Positions 28,440-38,490 are shown, numbered from the stretch's first letter. The stretch: 64,000 bases of DNA from Stakelama flava (GCF_019351405.1 NZ_JAHWZX010000003.1:248001-312000); one strand, 5' to 3'. A program made the numbers and translations. Notes: generated by a model from the sequence alone, not told the origin.

Positions 28440-28775
28440 GCGGATCGGAGCTGGGGAACGGAGAACCGCATTGTGGCGCCCGCATGGTCGCAACCCGCGC
28501 GAAAGCGGCTGATCTTTTCCGACGGAATGGACGTTGACACGATTGAGCGCGTTTATCGTCATTTTCACGGCCGGTTACGGATGGGCTTTCGGGGCAACCT
28601 CACCAGCGATTTTCGCAATTGCGATCCGGGCGGAAGCAAAGCGCTGGTGCAGATATCGCTGGTCACCAAGGCGACCAGCGCGACTGCCAGCCGGCAGTGA
28701 GGCTTCCCGGCAATCCCGAAAAGGCGAGCGGGGATGTGGCTGAGATCGAACGCTATCTGCGTATTTTTGGCGGCA
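28440..28775 (+). pseudogene. pncB: decayed C-terminal fragment of nicotinate phosphoribosyltransferase
   Basis: The translation contains [34 protein letters not shown] and ISLVTK in one frame. After a frameshift near 28695 it continues as [15 protein letters not shown] and [11 protein letters not shown] in another. Their order is that of the C-terminal half of PncB (family consensus: LIFSDGLDVD, RHF-GR, GTNLTNDF, LSDNP-KATGD). The GWGT segment before NLT is partly deleted. The N-terminal half, including the catalytic His region, is missing. This is a dead remnant; whether an intact copy exists elsewhere in the genome cannot be seen. Confidence 0.8.
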
Positions 28776-29056
28776 AGGGCAGGGTTGCCCATCCGGTGGC
28801 GGTGCAACACAAGCTTTCCCGAGCTATCTTAAGAGATTGTCGCGAAAGTGGCTCATGACAAGCTTGCGCTTAGGGTCGGTGATGTTGGCCAATGAAATCA
28901 CAAAGGTTGCTTCAAACAGGCTTTCCTGCCGCTCGATTCTTGGTTCTTTTCGCAAGCCATCGACTGGTCCCGATTTCGTAATTCTCTAAATTTCTAATTT
29001 TTCTCGACTTATTTGTCGCGCCTATCTAGCTTACCTGTTCAAACGGGGGAATATTA

Positions 29057-32000
29057 ATGAACATTGGTAGTGCGCTGCGCAGGCGGCGGTTGCGGACGTA
29101 TGCGCTGGGCACGAGCGCGATCGCGCTGGGTATGGTATTGGGTGGGTCGGCCGCTGCGCAGTGCGCGCCCGACCCCACAGTCGAGAACGGGACGACCAAT
29201 TGTACCGGTACCGATAATGACGGGCTGACCATTACCACCTACAATACCCAGGTCACCGTTGCCGCTGATGCCGTGGTAAACGCAGGTTCGTCCGGTGCCG
29301 CCATCACTGCGCAGGCCCCGGGCACCTCAATAAGCGTAGCGGGCACGGTCAATGGTGCGAGCCAACCGGGTATTTTCATAACTACGGGTCCGGCACGGAC
29401 AGAGCCGTGCGATCCATATGCTGGCGCCAGCATCGGCAGTTGTGCCCCTGGCTCGACCGTAACCGTATATCCCTCTGTCGACGCTTCGATCTCGGTGAAG
29501 GAAGGCGGGACGGTAACCGGTGCGCAAGCAATCCTGATCCGCCGCGCATCCGACGCATCGAACAGCGCCAGCGCTTTTATACAGAATGCCGGCACCATTA
29601 CCGGAACGAACGGCGAAGCAATCTTGGCGGATGATACCGGCTTCGGCGCGGTTTCTCTCTCCAACGCAGGCACCGGTCTGATTAGCGGCGGTGTTGCCGG
29701 CGCGATTTCCTATGTCGACAATGTAGGCACGATCAATGGCACGTCGCGCGCCGCGATCGCGGCTACCTCGACAGTCACTGTTACGAACCGCGGAGCGATC
29801 CTGTCGGACGGCACTGCAGCGACGCTTAGCGCAACGGGCAATCTGACCGTGTCGAATGGCGAAGGCGCAACGATCGGGGGAAGCGCGATCGCGATACGTA
29901 CAAGCGGTGCGCTGTCGCTGACCAACGCCGGGACGATTGACGGATCCGTGATATCGACAGCCTCGGCGGACCAGTCGAGCACCGTCGATACACGTACCGG
30001 CATCATTGATGGCGATCTGCTGTTGGGCGCGGGAGATGACACGCTGCTCGCGCTCTACGATCCGGACACCGGCGGCATCGCATCGATCACCGGGATGATT
30101 GATGGCGGTGCCGGCATCGATACGATCACGATCGGTATCGATGCCGATGCGACAATCACGCAGGCGGTGCTACCGGGCAATTTCGAACGGTTCGGGCTCG
30201 ACCTGTCGAATAATGCAATTGTGACGATTGCTGCCGAATTCACGTCTGCCAGCGGCCTTTCGCTTTCGGGTAGCGGAACCGTCATCAACCGGGCAACGCT
30301 GGTGACGAACGGGGCGGCAATTACATCTAACGGCCTTGGCGGGCTGACATTTACCAATCAGGGATCGGTTTCCGCGACGCTGGACGATTCATTCCTGTTT
30401 GCCGTCGATGCGCCGAACACGGTCAACAACAGGGGAACCGTTACAGCAACGGGCGGCGGCGGCATCAGCGCAGCTTCGCTGCTTGATAACAGCGGCACGA
30501 TCATCGCTTCCGATACCGCTGCTGCGGTCGCGTATGGCACGCTGACCAACAGCGGCATGATACGTTCGACCGCCGGAATCGGAGCCACGCTGTTTTCGGC
30601 CGGTATCGAATCGACCAACAGCGGCACCATCGCGGGCGCAACTACTGGTCTGTCATTGTTTAACGGGACGTTGGCCAACAGCGGCACGATTTCAGGCGGC
30701 GATACCGGAGTGTTGCTGGGCGGTACGCTGATCAACACCGAGCAGGGAACTGTTACAGGCTCGGGCGCCGCCGTTGCGGTCAACGGCTCATCCGCCCGGG
30801 TCGTAAATGCTGGCACGATTAACGGGGATGTCGATCTCGCGTTTCCGTCCAGTTACGATTCGAACGAGGGTCTGTTTGTTGATGAAGGCGGCACCGTAAA
30901 CGGTGCGATCCGGCTCGGCGGCGGTGATGACGAACTGGTTGTCACGCTTGGCGACGATGCCGGACGGCCCCTTGCCGGTGCGACCGGTGGCGTGGATGCA
31001 GGTGATGGCTATGATACGCTGCGCTACCGGGTGAATGCAGATGCCGATGCGGCGATTGCGTTGACTGGCGGGTTCGAGGGGCTGGCCTATGAGTTATCAA
31101 ATGATGCCGCGCTTACCCTAACCGCGTCCAAACCGATTGCCACCACCATTGGTCTTGCAGGCAACGGCACAGTAATTCTGAATGGTGCGGTCTCAACCAC
31201 CGACCGGCAGTTGATTGATGCATCCATCCCGACCGTGGCGCAGCTTGCCGAGGGAACATCGGGACCGGAGCGCGATCTCGCGATCATCAACAATGGCAAG
31301 CTGCAGCTTGCCACCACGTCACAGAGTTACAACTACGGTCTCGCCGCTATCTATGCCTATGACGCGGACATAACCAACAATGGCACGATTGCCGTCAGCA
31401 ACGAGGAAGGCGGCTATTACCCCGCCGCCGGAATTTTTGGCGGAACGAACGTCACCAATGCGGGCGAAATTGCGCTGTCGGGCGGCGGCATTGCGGTCTA
31501 CGTGGCGCAGAATGTCGTCAACAGCGGCACGATCACAGCGTCGGGGGCGGGCGCGGTCGGCGTTTCCGGGGTTGGCGAATTGGTCAACAGCGGCATCATT
31601 CGCGCCGATGGTACGGCAGTGCAGGGAGGATATGCATCGCAGTCGCAGATATCCAATAGTGGTACGATCGAAAGCCGCCTGGGCACCGCCATCGTTCTTA
31701 GCGGTTATGATTCACAACTGGTCAACGAGACGACAGGCAAAATCAACGGCGCGGTCGCGATCGACATTTCGAGCGGCGGCACGATCGTCAACCGCGGCAC
31801 GATAATGGGCGATGTCTCCGCGTATGCCTATTCCTATACTTCGACAAGATATGTCGCCGATGGCGGCAGCCTTAAGGGAAATCTGATCTTCGGCGCGGGG
31901 CAGGACATGCTGGTGCTGTTCGGTGAGGATACGGGCGTCACCGGAATGATCGATGGTGGCGATGGCAGCGACATGCTGGTCCATGCCCGGCGGGAGGATG

Positions 32001-35000
32001 CCACCGTTGCACTGGGCGTGACGCAGATCACAGGGTTCGAACGCGAAGGCGTCAGCGCTATCGGTGTCGATACGCAAGTGACAGTGGAGGCGGATTTTCC
32101 CTTTGAGGACGACCTGATGCTGTCGGGCAATGGCAAGATCATCAATACTGCCTCCATTACGGGCGCGGTCACGACCTCAACCTATGCCCTCGCCGCTGCG
32201 TTACCCGAAAGTGCGGGACTGCTCGCGGCGTTCACCAATCAGGGCATGATCGACGGGGGCTTTTCTGGAACGGTGGGCCGCTTCACCAACAGCGGTACCG
32301 TCGGCGGTACCGCTCTGAGCGGTCAGGCAGTAGGAATATACACTGGTGATGCACTCGTGTTCGGCAATAGCGGCACGATCGGCAATGATGAATCGAAGGT
32401 CGCTGTCAGCCTCCGGGGAGATGGCGCAAGCACGATTTCCGCAACCAACAGCGGTGACATCAGCGGTGGCGTATCTGTCGCAATGCGTAATCAAACCTAC
32501 GAGCCGGTGGAAACGGTCAGTCTTGTAACGGCATCGCTGATTAATAGCGGTTCGATTGGTGTCGCGAGTAACGACACGGCGGCGGTTTCGATCAATCTTG
32601 ATCTGTCGAACGACAGCGCGGGCAGTGTGGTGCTCACCAATTCAGGTACGATCGAAGCTTCCGGAACAGGCGGTGTCGGCGCATCGATTGCGGTTGACGG
32701 CTATGCGGGCGAACCTGGCGCGGCGGGAATCGAGGTAACCAATAGCGGCACGATCAGCGCCAATGGCGGTGGCCGAGAGACGGTATTCGATTGGGGCAGC
32801 CAGACATTTCGCTACACCGACCCGGCTGTCGGCCTAGCGCTCAGCGCACCTGACGGTACGACCACCGCGACGGTGGCAAATAGCGGCACGATCGAGGCGA
32901 CGGGCGAACGCTCTGTGGCGATACTGGCGCAGGGCACAGCACTCGACCTTACCAACTCAGGAACCATTCGCGGTGGCGGGGACACCCAGCTTTCCGGGAA
33001 CGATCAACTTGCCTATACGATCGGCACGCCCTATCTTGCCAGCGCGATCCAGACCATAGGTTCGGCGGACGACCGGGTCGTCAATACCGGATCCATCATC
33101 GGCTCGGTGGCGTTGGGCGCGGGCGATGACCGCGTGGAAAATTATGGCAGCATCGAAGGCGATGTATTTCTGGGCGAAGGCGACGACAGCTTCGTTCAGC
33201 TTGCAAGCGCGTTGTTGACCGGCACTGTCGACGGCGGCTCGGGCGATGACAGTCTGATCATCGACGCCACCGGCGGGGGCGCGGTCAATGGCGACCAGTT
33301 CGTCAATTTCGACCGCTTTTCGCAGATCGGTGAGGGCGATGTCGAATATTCCGGCGACTTCACTTTCGACACCATCGGTCTCTCGGGAGGTACGATCAGC
33401 GTAGCGGCGGGTGAAACTCTGGCCAGCGCGGGCGATACCACGATAACCGGCAGCGATGGGGCCGAAACGCTCGACAATCGCGGAACGATCATGGGCGGCG
33501 TGGCGCTGGGCGGCGGTGCCGATCGCATCGACAATCGCGGTGCGATCCTCGGCCCGGTGTCCCTCGGCAGCGGCGACGATGTTTTTGTCGATTATGCCGG
33601 CAGCAGCGCAGGCAGCGTGGACGGCGGATCGGGTATCGACCTGTATCAGGTCCCCCTGTCGGGCGATCGTAGCGGCATCGGTCAGCGCACCAATTTCGAA
33701 CGTCTGGCGGTGGAGGGACGCGGCACGCTGTCGCTGGTGCTCGATCAGCGGTTCGACCAGATTTCGCTCTCCGGTACGGGATTGAACCTTTCGCTCGACG
33801 AATGGAGCGTGGGCCGGGTTACGGGCAGCGATGCGGCAGAAACGCTGGCGGTTGATGGCGATATCGCCACCGTCCGGCTCGGTGGCGGCGACGACGATTT
33901 GGCGCTGGGGGGCGTCCGGGGCGCGGGAAGCTATGATGGGGGTGAAGGCAGCGATACCTTGCGCTTCACAGCCGAAGAGCCGGTGCTGCTGACCGGCACG
34001 GCGACCGGGTTTGAACAGGTGGTGCTCGCCGGACATGCGCTCACCGTCACCGGCACGTTGGGCAGCGTGGGCGCGCAGATTGGCTTCGGCGATGATGCGC
34101 AACAAATTACGGTCGCCGATGGTGGTGCCCTCGCTGGAGTGATCGACCTGGGCGGGGGAGACGACGCATTCGTTCTCGCCGCCGGATCGGTGCTGGACGG
34201 CACCGTTTCAGGCGGTGCGGGCACCGACAGCATCACGCTGGAACTTGCCGGTGACAGCGCTTTGTCGGACAGTGTGCTGAGCAATTTCGAACTGCTCACC
34301 AGCACGGGTGAGGGCACTCTGACATTTACCGGCACCCACGCCTATCAGAGTGTGACTGCGGGTACCGATCTTTCGGTCGCACTTGAAGCGGTGCTCAGCG
34401 CTGAGCAGGTCACATTCGGCGCTCGCGACGACAGCCTGACGATTGCAGGTCGCTTTAACGGCAGCGTCGATGGCGGTGCCGGAAGCGATACCGTCACGGT
34501 GTCGGGCGGGAGCGCAAGCGCGCCGGTTGCCTTCGCGAATGTAACAAACATAGAGGCTTTCGCCCAGACGGGTGGGTTTGTAACGCTTTCCGGCAACGCT
34601 TTGCTTGGCACGCTAGCCATGTCCGGCGGTCGGTTCGTAGGACTGGCGGGGTCGACGCTTTCCGCCCGGCAGATCGTGGTTGAGCGGGAAGCTACTTTCG
34701 GCTCGGCAGGAACAGTCAACGGAGATATTGCGGTTGCCGGTACGCTCAGTCCTGGTGCGAGCGTTGCGACGATGACGGTTAATGGCAATGTCGAACTGGC
34801 TTCCGGATCGGTTTCGCTGTTCGAAGTCGATTCAGTCGGTGCCGACCAGCTGCAGGTAAACGGATCGGTGGCGATTGATCAGGGCGCGACGTTGCAGCTT
34901 GTCAATAACGGAGAGGTACAGCCCGGTACCTCTTATGACCTGATCGTGGCGACTGATGGAATTACGGGCAGCTACAGCACCATCATGAAGCCCGACTCGC

Positions 35001-36133
35001 TTTTCGGTTTTGTCGTTCAGCGAGCGGACCGGATTCAGTTACTAGGCGAATTTCTCGGCGATGCCGGTTTCTCGCCGCAAGTCTCTCGCTCGATCGACTA
35101 TGCCAATGAGACGCTTCAGGTACAGTCGGCGACAAGCAGCCTGTTCGACGCGCTTCCCGCGCTGGTCGACGAGAACGGTGCGTCCGATCCGCAGGCGTTT
35201 GCCCGGCTGACGCCGGAGGCCTACGCCACGGCGACGCAGGCGGGGATCGACAATGCCCTGACGCTTGTGGGGGCTGCGCGCGGACCCGCCTTTACGACGG
35301 AGAACGATGCGCCCGGCCTCTTCATCTTCGGACAAGCGCTTGGGCAATGGCATACGCTTGGCGCCGATCAGGTCCAGGGGACCGCGAAGGCGCAGACACA
35401 TGGCTACGGCTTTCTCGGCGGCATCGGCTATGGCGATGCGACGTTCGCGGTCGGTGCGTTCGGCGGATATCTCAACACACGTCAGATGATCGACACACTG
35501 GGCACGCGGACGAAGAATGACGGTTTCGTGGCAGGCATTCACGTCCGTTATGCATCGAACGGATTCGGTCTTGCCGCCTCGATCCTCTATGATGGCGGTG
35601 ATGCCCGAACGACGCGCGCGCTGCCCGACCGCACTAGCGCGACCGGACGCTATGGCCTGCATAGCTGGGTGAGCGACCTGTCGGGTAATTATGCGATCGG
35701 TATGGGGAAGGAATGGGCGCTTAACGCACGCGCTGGGGTCAATTACATGCGCACGAACCGCGGCAGCGTAGCAGAGGCGGGCGGTCCATTCGCTCTTGAT
35801 GTTGCGAGCGACAGCCACACCGCCGGTTTTGTGGATGGCGGAATCATGGTCGCGCGCAACGATACCTCGCCCTCGCCGTTCCGGCCATTTGTCGCTCTGG
35901 GCGTGCGCTATCAGTTTGATGGGCGCCGCACCGATGCGCTGGCGAGCTATGCTGGCGGTCCCTTTTCGCTCGAAGCACTCGGTGCCGGCCGTGCCCGAGC
36001 TGTGGGAACGGCGTCGGCCGGTCTGTCCTATCGCCTGACGAGCGGTGTAGACCTGTTCAGCACCGCTTCCGCTCAGATCGGCCGTGACGATCAGCAGGAA
36101 ACTATTTCCACGGGTTTCCGGGTACGGTTCTGA
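29057..36133 (+). CDS. giant autotransporter (type Va) with RTX-like repeat modules
   Basis: 2358 residues. A signal peptide ends near residue 34 (GGSAAA|Q). The passenger (~35-2050) is a beta-helix of short Ser/Thr/Asn/Gly repeats, many reading NSGTI or NRGTI. From ~330 to ~1830 there are eight acidic modules with GxGDD, DGGxGxD and often NFE motifs. Residues ~1890-2030 are the passenger-end repeat (VNGDIAVAGTLSPGAS). Residues ~2090-2358 are the 12-strand barrel ending GFRVRF. It has CGGGGGAA before its ATG and is monocistronic. It is probably an adhesin or biofilm factor; no protease motif was seen. Few Cys are present, as usual for type V secretion. Confidence 0.93.
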   Translation: MNIGSALRRRRLRTYALGTSAIALGMVLGGSAAAQCAPDPTVENGTTNCTGTDNDGLTITTYNTQVTVAADAVVNAGSSGAAITAQAPGTSISVAGTVNGASQPGIFITTGPARTEPCDPYAGASIGSCAPGSTVTVYPSVDASISVKEGGTVTGAQAILIRRASDASNSASAFIQNAGTITGTNGEAILADDTGFGAVSLSNAGTGLISGGVAGAISYVDNVGTINGTSRAAIAATSTVTVTNRGAILSDGTAATLSATGNLTVSNGEGATIGGSAIAIRTSGALSLTNAGTIDGSVISTASADQSSTVDTRTGIIDGDLLLGAGDDTLLALYDPDTGGIASITGMIDGGAGIDTITIGIDADATITQAVLPGNFERFGLDLSNNAIVTIAAEFTSASGLSLSGSGTVINRATLVTNGAAITSNGLGGLTFTNQGSVSATLDDSFLFAVDAPNTVNNRGTVTATGGGGISAASLLDNSGTIIASDTAAAVAYGTLTNSGMIRSTAGIGATLFSAGIESTNSGTIAGATTGLSLFNGTLANSGTISGGDTGVLLGGTLINTEQGTVTGSGAAVAVNGSSARVVNAGTINGDVDLAFPSSYDSNEGLFVDEGGTVNGAIRLGGGDDELVVTLGDDAGRPLAGATGGVDAGDGYDTLRYRVNADADAAIALTGGFEGLAYELSNDAALTLTASKPIATTIGLAGNGTVILNGAVSTTDRQLIDASIPTVAQLAEGTSGPERDLAIINNGKLQLATTSQSYNYGLAAIYAYDADITNNGTIAVSNEEGGYYPAAGIFGGTNVTNAGEIALSGGGIAVYVAQNVVNSGTITASGAGAVGVSGVGELVNSGIIRADGTAVQGGYASQSQISNSGTIESRLGTAIVLSGYDSQLVNETTGKINGAVAIDISSGGTIVNRGTIMGDVSAYAYSYTSTRYVADGGSLKGNLIFGAGQDMLVLFGEDTGVTGMIDGGDGSDMLVHARREDATVALGVTQITGFEREGVSAIGVDTQVTVEADFPFEDDLMLSGNGKIINTASITGAVTTSTYALAAALPESAGLLAAFTNQGMIDGGFSGTVGRFTNSGTVGGTALSGQAVGIYTGDALVFGNSGTIGNDESKVAVSLRGDGASTISATNSGDISGGVSVAMRNQTYEPVETVSLVTASLINSGSIGVASNDTAAVSINLDLSNDSAGSVVLTNSGTIEASGTGGVGASIAVDGYAGEPGAAGIEVTNSGTISANGGGRETVFDWGSQTFRYTDPAVGLALSAPDGTTTATVANSGTIEATGERSVAILAQGTALDLTNSGTIRGGGDTQLSGNDQLAYTIGTPYLASAIQTIGSADDRVVNTGSIIGSVALGAGDDRVENYGSIEGDVFLGEGDDSFVQLASALLTGTVDGGSGDDSLIIDATGGGAVNGDQFVNFDRFSQIGEGDVEYSGDFTFDTIGLSGGTISVAAGETLASAGDTTITGSDGAETLDNRGTIMGGVALGGGADRIDNRGAILGPVSLGSGDDVFVDYAGSSAGSVDGGSGIDLYQVPLSGDRSGIGQRTNFERLAVEGRGTLSLVLDQRFDQISLSGTGLNLSLDEWSVGRVTGSDAAETLAVDGDIATVRLGGGDDDLALGGVRGAGSYDGGEGSDTLRFTAEEPVLLTGTATGFEQVVLAGHALTVTGTLGSVGAQIGFGDDAQQITVADGGALAGVIDLGGGDDAFVLAAGSVLDGTVSGGAGTDSITLELAGDSALSDSVLSNFELLTSTGEGTLTFTGTHAYQSVTAGTDLSVALEAVLSAEQVTFGARDDSLTIAGRFNGSVDGGAGSDTVTVSGGSASAPVAFANVTNIEAFAQTGGFVTLSGNALLGTLAMSGGRFVGLAGSTLSARQIVVEREATFGSAGTVNGDIAVAGTLSPGASVATMTVNGNVELASGSVSLFEVDSVGADQLQVNGSVAIDQGATLQLVNNGEVQPGTSYDLIVATDGITGSYSTIMKPDSLFGFVVQRADRIQLLGEFLGDAGFSPQVSRSIDYANETLQVQSATSSLFDALPALVDENGASDPQAFARLTPEAYATATQAGIDNALTLVGAARGPAFTTENDAPGLFIFGQALGQWHTLGADQVQGTAKAQTHGYGFLGGIGYGDATFAVGAFGGYLNTRQMIDTLGTRTKNDGFVAGIHVRYASNGFGLAASILYDGGDARTTRALPDRTSATGRYGLHSWVSDLSGNYAIGMGKEWALNARAGVNYMRTNRGSVAEAGGPFALDVASDSHTAGFVDGGIMVARNDTSPSPFRPFVALGVRYQFDGRRTDALASYAGGPFSLEALGAGRARAVGTASAGLSYRLTSGVDLFSTASAQIGRDDQQETISTGFRVRF

Positions 36134-36137
36134 ACGA

Positions 36138-36163
36138 CGGTGCCGGCAGAAATGTCGGCACCG
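36138..36163 (+). terminator. hairpin after the autotransporter
   Basis: A perfect 8-bp stem, CGGTGCCG (36138-36145) with CGGCACCG (36156-36163), and a 10-nt loop begin 4 nt after the stop codon. No T-run follows, so the assignment as terminator is tentative. Confidence 0.5.
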
Positions 36164-36395
36164 CCATGGCATCGGAAGGATTTCGCCCAGAGCAGGGAAA
36201 GCTATCATCATGTGGCAGCTGCCACACAGCTTCGGTCGAATTGGGATAGCAATGCAGATGGCGGGATAAGCCTTGCGGCGGCGATTGTTAACCGACGGCG
36301 CTGGGCTGGCGCTATCGCCGGAGAATATAGAGTGTCGAGGAACAGGCCCACCCGGACGCGCCAAGTCATTCCCGGTTGTGTGAAAGGCAGTCGTC

Positions 36396-36647
36396 ATGAC
36401 GAAATTTCCCCGCGTCGAAGCATATCGCGCACGGATACGCCAAAGGGACTTCACACCGCTGACCGATGACGAATTGCGCGCAATGGTGCAGGCGGACCGG
36501 TCCGCGCGCCACAATGCGGCGATCGAGGGCTTGGCAATGGGCAGGGAAGACAGCGCGTTCAGCGATATGCTGCTCGCCGAGCGGGTTCCCGCCGCGCTCG
36601 CCTCGGAATTGATGCTGCATTTCGTGAAGGACGGCCTCGCCGGTTGA
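36396..36647 (+). CDS. small protein of unknown function
   Basis: 83 residues, acidic/basic mixed, soluble and mostly helical, with no signal peptide or membrane helix. It starts MTKFPRVEAYRAR and ends with a helix-rich segment, SMLLAER-like (SDMLLAERVPAAL...LMLHFVKDGL). A reasonable ribosome site (AAAGGCAG) lies 7 nt upstream. I do not recognise the family; the RSARHNAAIEGLAMG segment faintly recalls small Fic/VbhA-type antitoxin helices, but no toxin is adjacent. It faces the MORN gene convergently. Confidence 0.6.
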   Translation: MTKFPRVEAYRARIRQRDFTPLTDDELRAMVQADRSARHNAAIEGLAMGREDSAFSDMLLAERVPAALASELMLHFVKDGLAG

Positions 36648-36702
36648 CGCCGGAGCAGGCAGCGTCGTGTTTTCACCCACGCCGCCGCTACCGTTCCGTG
36701 CG

Positions 36703-37650
36703 CTATTGCGGGCACTCGCAGCATTGCCGGTCCTTGCGGATCACCGGGGCGAGCAGCTTATGGTCATATGCCTCCACCCGCTCGATGATTTCATCGCCGC
36801 TGCGCACCGTTTCCAGCTTGTAGATATGCGGCGTGAACGAATAGCCGATTTCGGGCAATCGCGCCGGATCGTCGGTGCCGCTTTGAAGCACGGTATAGGT
36901 CCGGCATCCTTCGTAGCGGATCATCTTCAGCCCGCGGCCATAGCCGGGGATCGTGACCGGCCGGGTGATGCGGCGGGGCGTGCCGTCGACATTCCACACC
37001 CGGCCATCGACGAACTTGCCATCGGACGAATATTCGAAACGGCGCAGCAGCCGTCCGTTCGTCTTGCTCCACAGCGCCTGTATGCCGACCCGTTTGCCCA
37101 TGGCGTAGCGTTTGATGCTGAACGCCTTTCCCGAGGGGAGATATTCGATCACCGGGCCGTCGGCATATCCCGCGCGATACCGGCCGCGCTCGATCATGTG
37201 CCCGGCCTTGTCATAATCGGCATAGTCGCCGTCGCGCTTGCCGTCGCGCCAATGGGCGATGGCCGCGGGGCGTCCGTTGGGATGATAGACGCGATAAACG
37301 CCCTCAAGCCCATGCGGGCCATAGGTCCATGCTTCCTTGAGCGTTCCGTCGGGATACCAGCTGCGATAGCGGCCGCTCAGTGCACCCGCTTTCCAGTGGC
37401 GTTCCATGGCGAGCGTGCCGTTGCGGTGAAACTGGCGGTCGCGCCCGTCCTTTTCCCCGTCGACGCATGCCACCTGCCGCATCAGCGTGCGATCGTCGCG
37501 GCGAAGCTCGACCATGCCGGTATAGCCGGGCCTGCCGGGCACATGGCACAGATCGCTTTCCGCCACCTGTTCGTGATTTTTGATCTCGACGCTTTGCGAC
37601 GCGGCCGAAGTGGCGAGGAGCGCGCCCAGCGTGGCGATCGGCAGCGTCAT
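36703..37650 (-). CDS. secreted MORN-repeat (YwqK-family) protein
   Basis: 315 residues. It has a signal peptide (ending SAAS|QS) and then a run of MORN/YwqK-type beta-hairpin repeats: RQFHRNGTLAMERHWKAG, SWYPDGTLKEAWTY, RVYHPNGRPAAIAHWRDGK. These repeats often sit in periplasmic or surface proteins and are annotated loosely as YwqK antitoxins, a name that need not apply here. The last ~90 residues form a separate domain with a CRTYTVLQ segment and a Cys-rich tail, CCECPQ. The next gene downstream in the same direction has no obvious link. Function unknown. Confidence 0.75.
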   Translation of the reverse strand: MTLPIATLGALLATSAASQSVEIKNHEQVAESDLCHVPGRPGYTGMVELRRDDRTLMRQVACVDGEKDGRDRQFHRNGTLAMERHWKAGALSGRYRSWYPDGTLKEAWTYGPHGLEGVYRVYHPNGRPAAIAHWRDGKRDGDYADYDKAGHMIERGRYRAGYADGPVIEYLPSGKAFSIKRYAMGKRVGIQALWSKTNGRLLRRFEYSSDGKFVDGRVWNVDGTPRRITRPVTIPGYGRGLKMIRYEGCRTYTVLQSGTDDPARLPEIGYSFTPHIYKLETVRSGDEIIERVEAYDHKLLAPVIRKDRQCCECPQ

Positions 37651-37655
37651 GGCGA

Positions 37656-37862
37656 TCAGCGCCGGCGTTCGCGCACGAAGAAGCTAGCGATCATCAGCAC
37701 CAGGCTCACCCCGCCCACGGTTCCGCCCAGCGACCACAGGGTGCGGGCGTCATCGGGCGTCATGCTGGCGAAGAAGAATGGTGCAGCGAAACACGCCGCC
37801 GCGATCACCAGCCCGATGATACCGAAATAGCGAAAGAGGAATTTTCTGAGGTTTCGAACCAT
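37656..37862 (-). CDS. small membrane protein, two transmembrane helices
   Basis: 68 residues from the ATG at 37862 (VRNLRKFLFRYF...). There is a basic N-terminus, a helix FGIIGLVIAAACFAAPFFF, a short loop with TPDDARTLWS, and a second helix GGVSLVLMIASFFV ending in RERRR. It has no recognisable family. It ends 5 bp before the MORN gene starts, in the same direction, so they are likely co-transcribed. A longer start at 37913 would add an Arg-rich segment without membrane character. Confidence 0.6.
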   Translation of the reverse strand: MVRNLRKFLFRYFGIIGLVIAAACFAAPFFFASMTPDDARTLWSLGGTVGGVSLVLMIASFFVRERRR

Positions 37863-38151
37863 GCGAGCGGCTCTACGCACGCGCGGTAAGCCGAAGCAAC
37901 CGCGCGATCCCACTCCGACGCGGCATCGGCACGGGATATCGCGGGGGTGGGGTGAGGTTGGCCCGCGCCATCACGGGCGGCATTCAGACGGTGAACGCTA
38001 GGATGCGGCGCCTGATCCGGATACAGCGATGGGTGATCGGGATCGTCGCGATTGAACTGCTCGTCATCGAAATCGCCCGCATCGCACCGCTGTTTCGATA
38101 GACGCCGAAAGCGTGGCGGATTTTGCACGGTGCAAAATCTGCCAGCCCCGA

Positions 38152-38490
38152 TCATGCCGCTTTGAGCATGAAATCGACATGGACGGCATCATAGGGGAAG
38201 ACGATGCCATCGTCGGTGCGATCAATCACCCCAGCCTGGATCAGCGCCTGAACGTCGCCATGCACCGCCTTCACGTCGCGGCCGACGCGGCGCGCGGCCT
38301 CGCGGATCGACATGGCGTCTTGCCCCGTCATCGCATGCAGCAGTTCCCAGCGCTTGCGGGTGAGCGTCTGCCAGAGCAGCTCGGCCGAGGCGAACGAGAT
38401 ATGCGCGCCCTGGTCCTTGCCGTCGAAAGCAGCCAGCGCGCGAGCGGTCAGATCGTCGCGTGAGGCGACGGAAAGCGTCACCGTGGTCAT
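38152..38490 (-). CDS. TumA-type antitoxin, HVO_A0114-family DNA-binding protein
   Basis: 112 residues. A winged helix-turn-helix (SIREAARRVGRDVKAVHGDVQALIQ, split around the turn) is preceded by a WELLHAMTGQ helix, the pattern of HVO_A0114-like proteins that serve as antitoxins of TumE toxins. The start overlaps the end of the toxin gene by 4 nt (ATGA), which couples translation in toxin-first order. It should neutralise the toxin and repress the shared promoter. Confidence 0.8.
   Translation of the reverse strand: MTTVTLSVASRDDLTARALAAFDGKDQGAHISFASAELLWQTLTRKRWELLHAMTGQDAMSIREAARRVGRDVKAVHGDVQALIQAGVIDRTDDGIVFPYDAVHVDFMLKAA

Noticed and set aside
32957..34105. Minus-strand frames inside the autotransporter gene
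   Set aside because: Mirror frames created by the repetitive Gly/Asp/Ser passenger; no ribosome sites or family match.
29057..35000. Possible CRISPR or DNA tandem array
   Set aside because: Repeats are coding-level (short NSGTI and GGxGxD motifs) with variable DNA spacing and no constant direct repeat.
37805..38155. 116-codon minus-strand frame between the membrane protein and TumA
   Set aside because: Low-complexity, no ribosome site, overlaps the small membrane protein in another frame.
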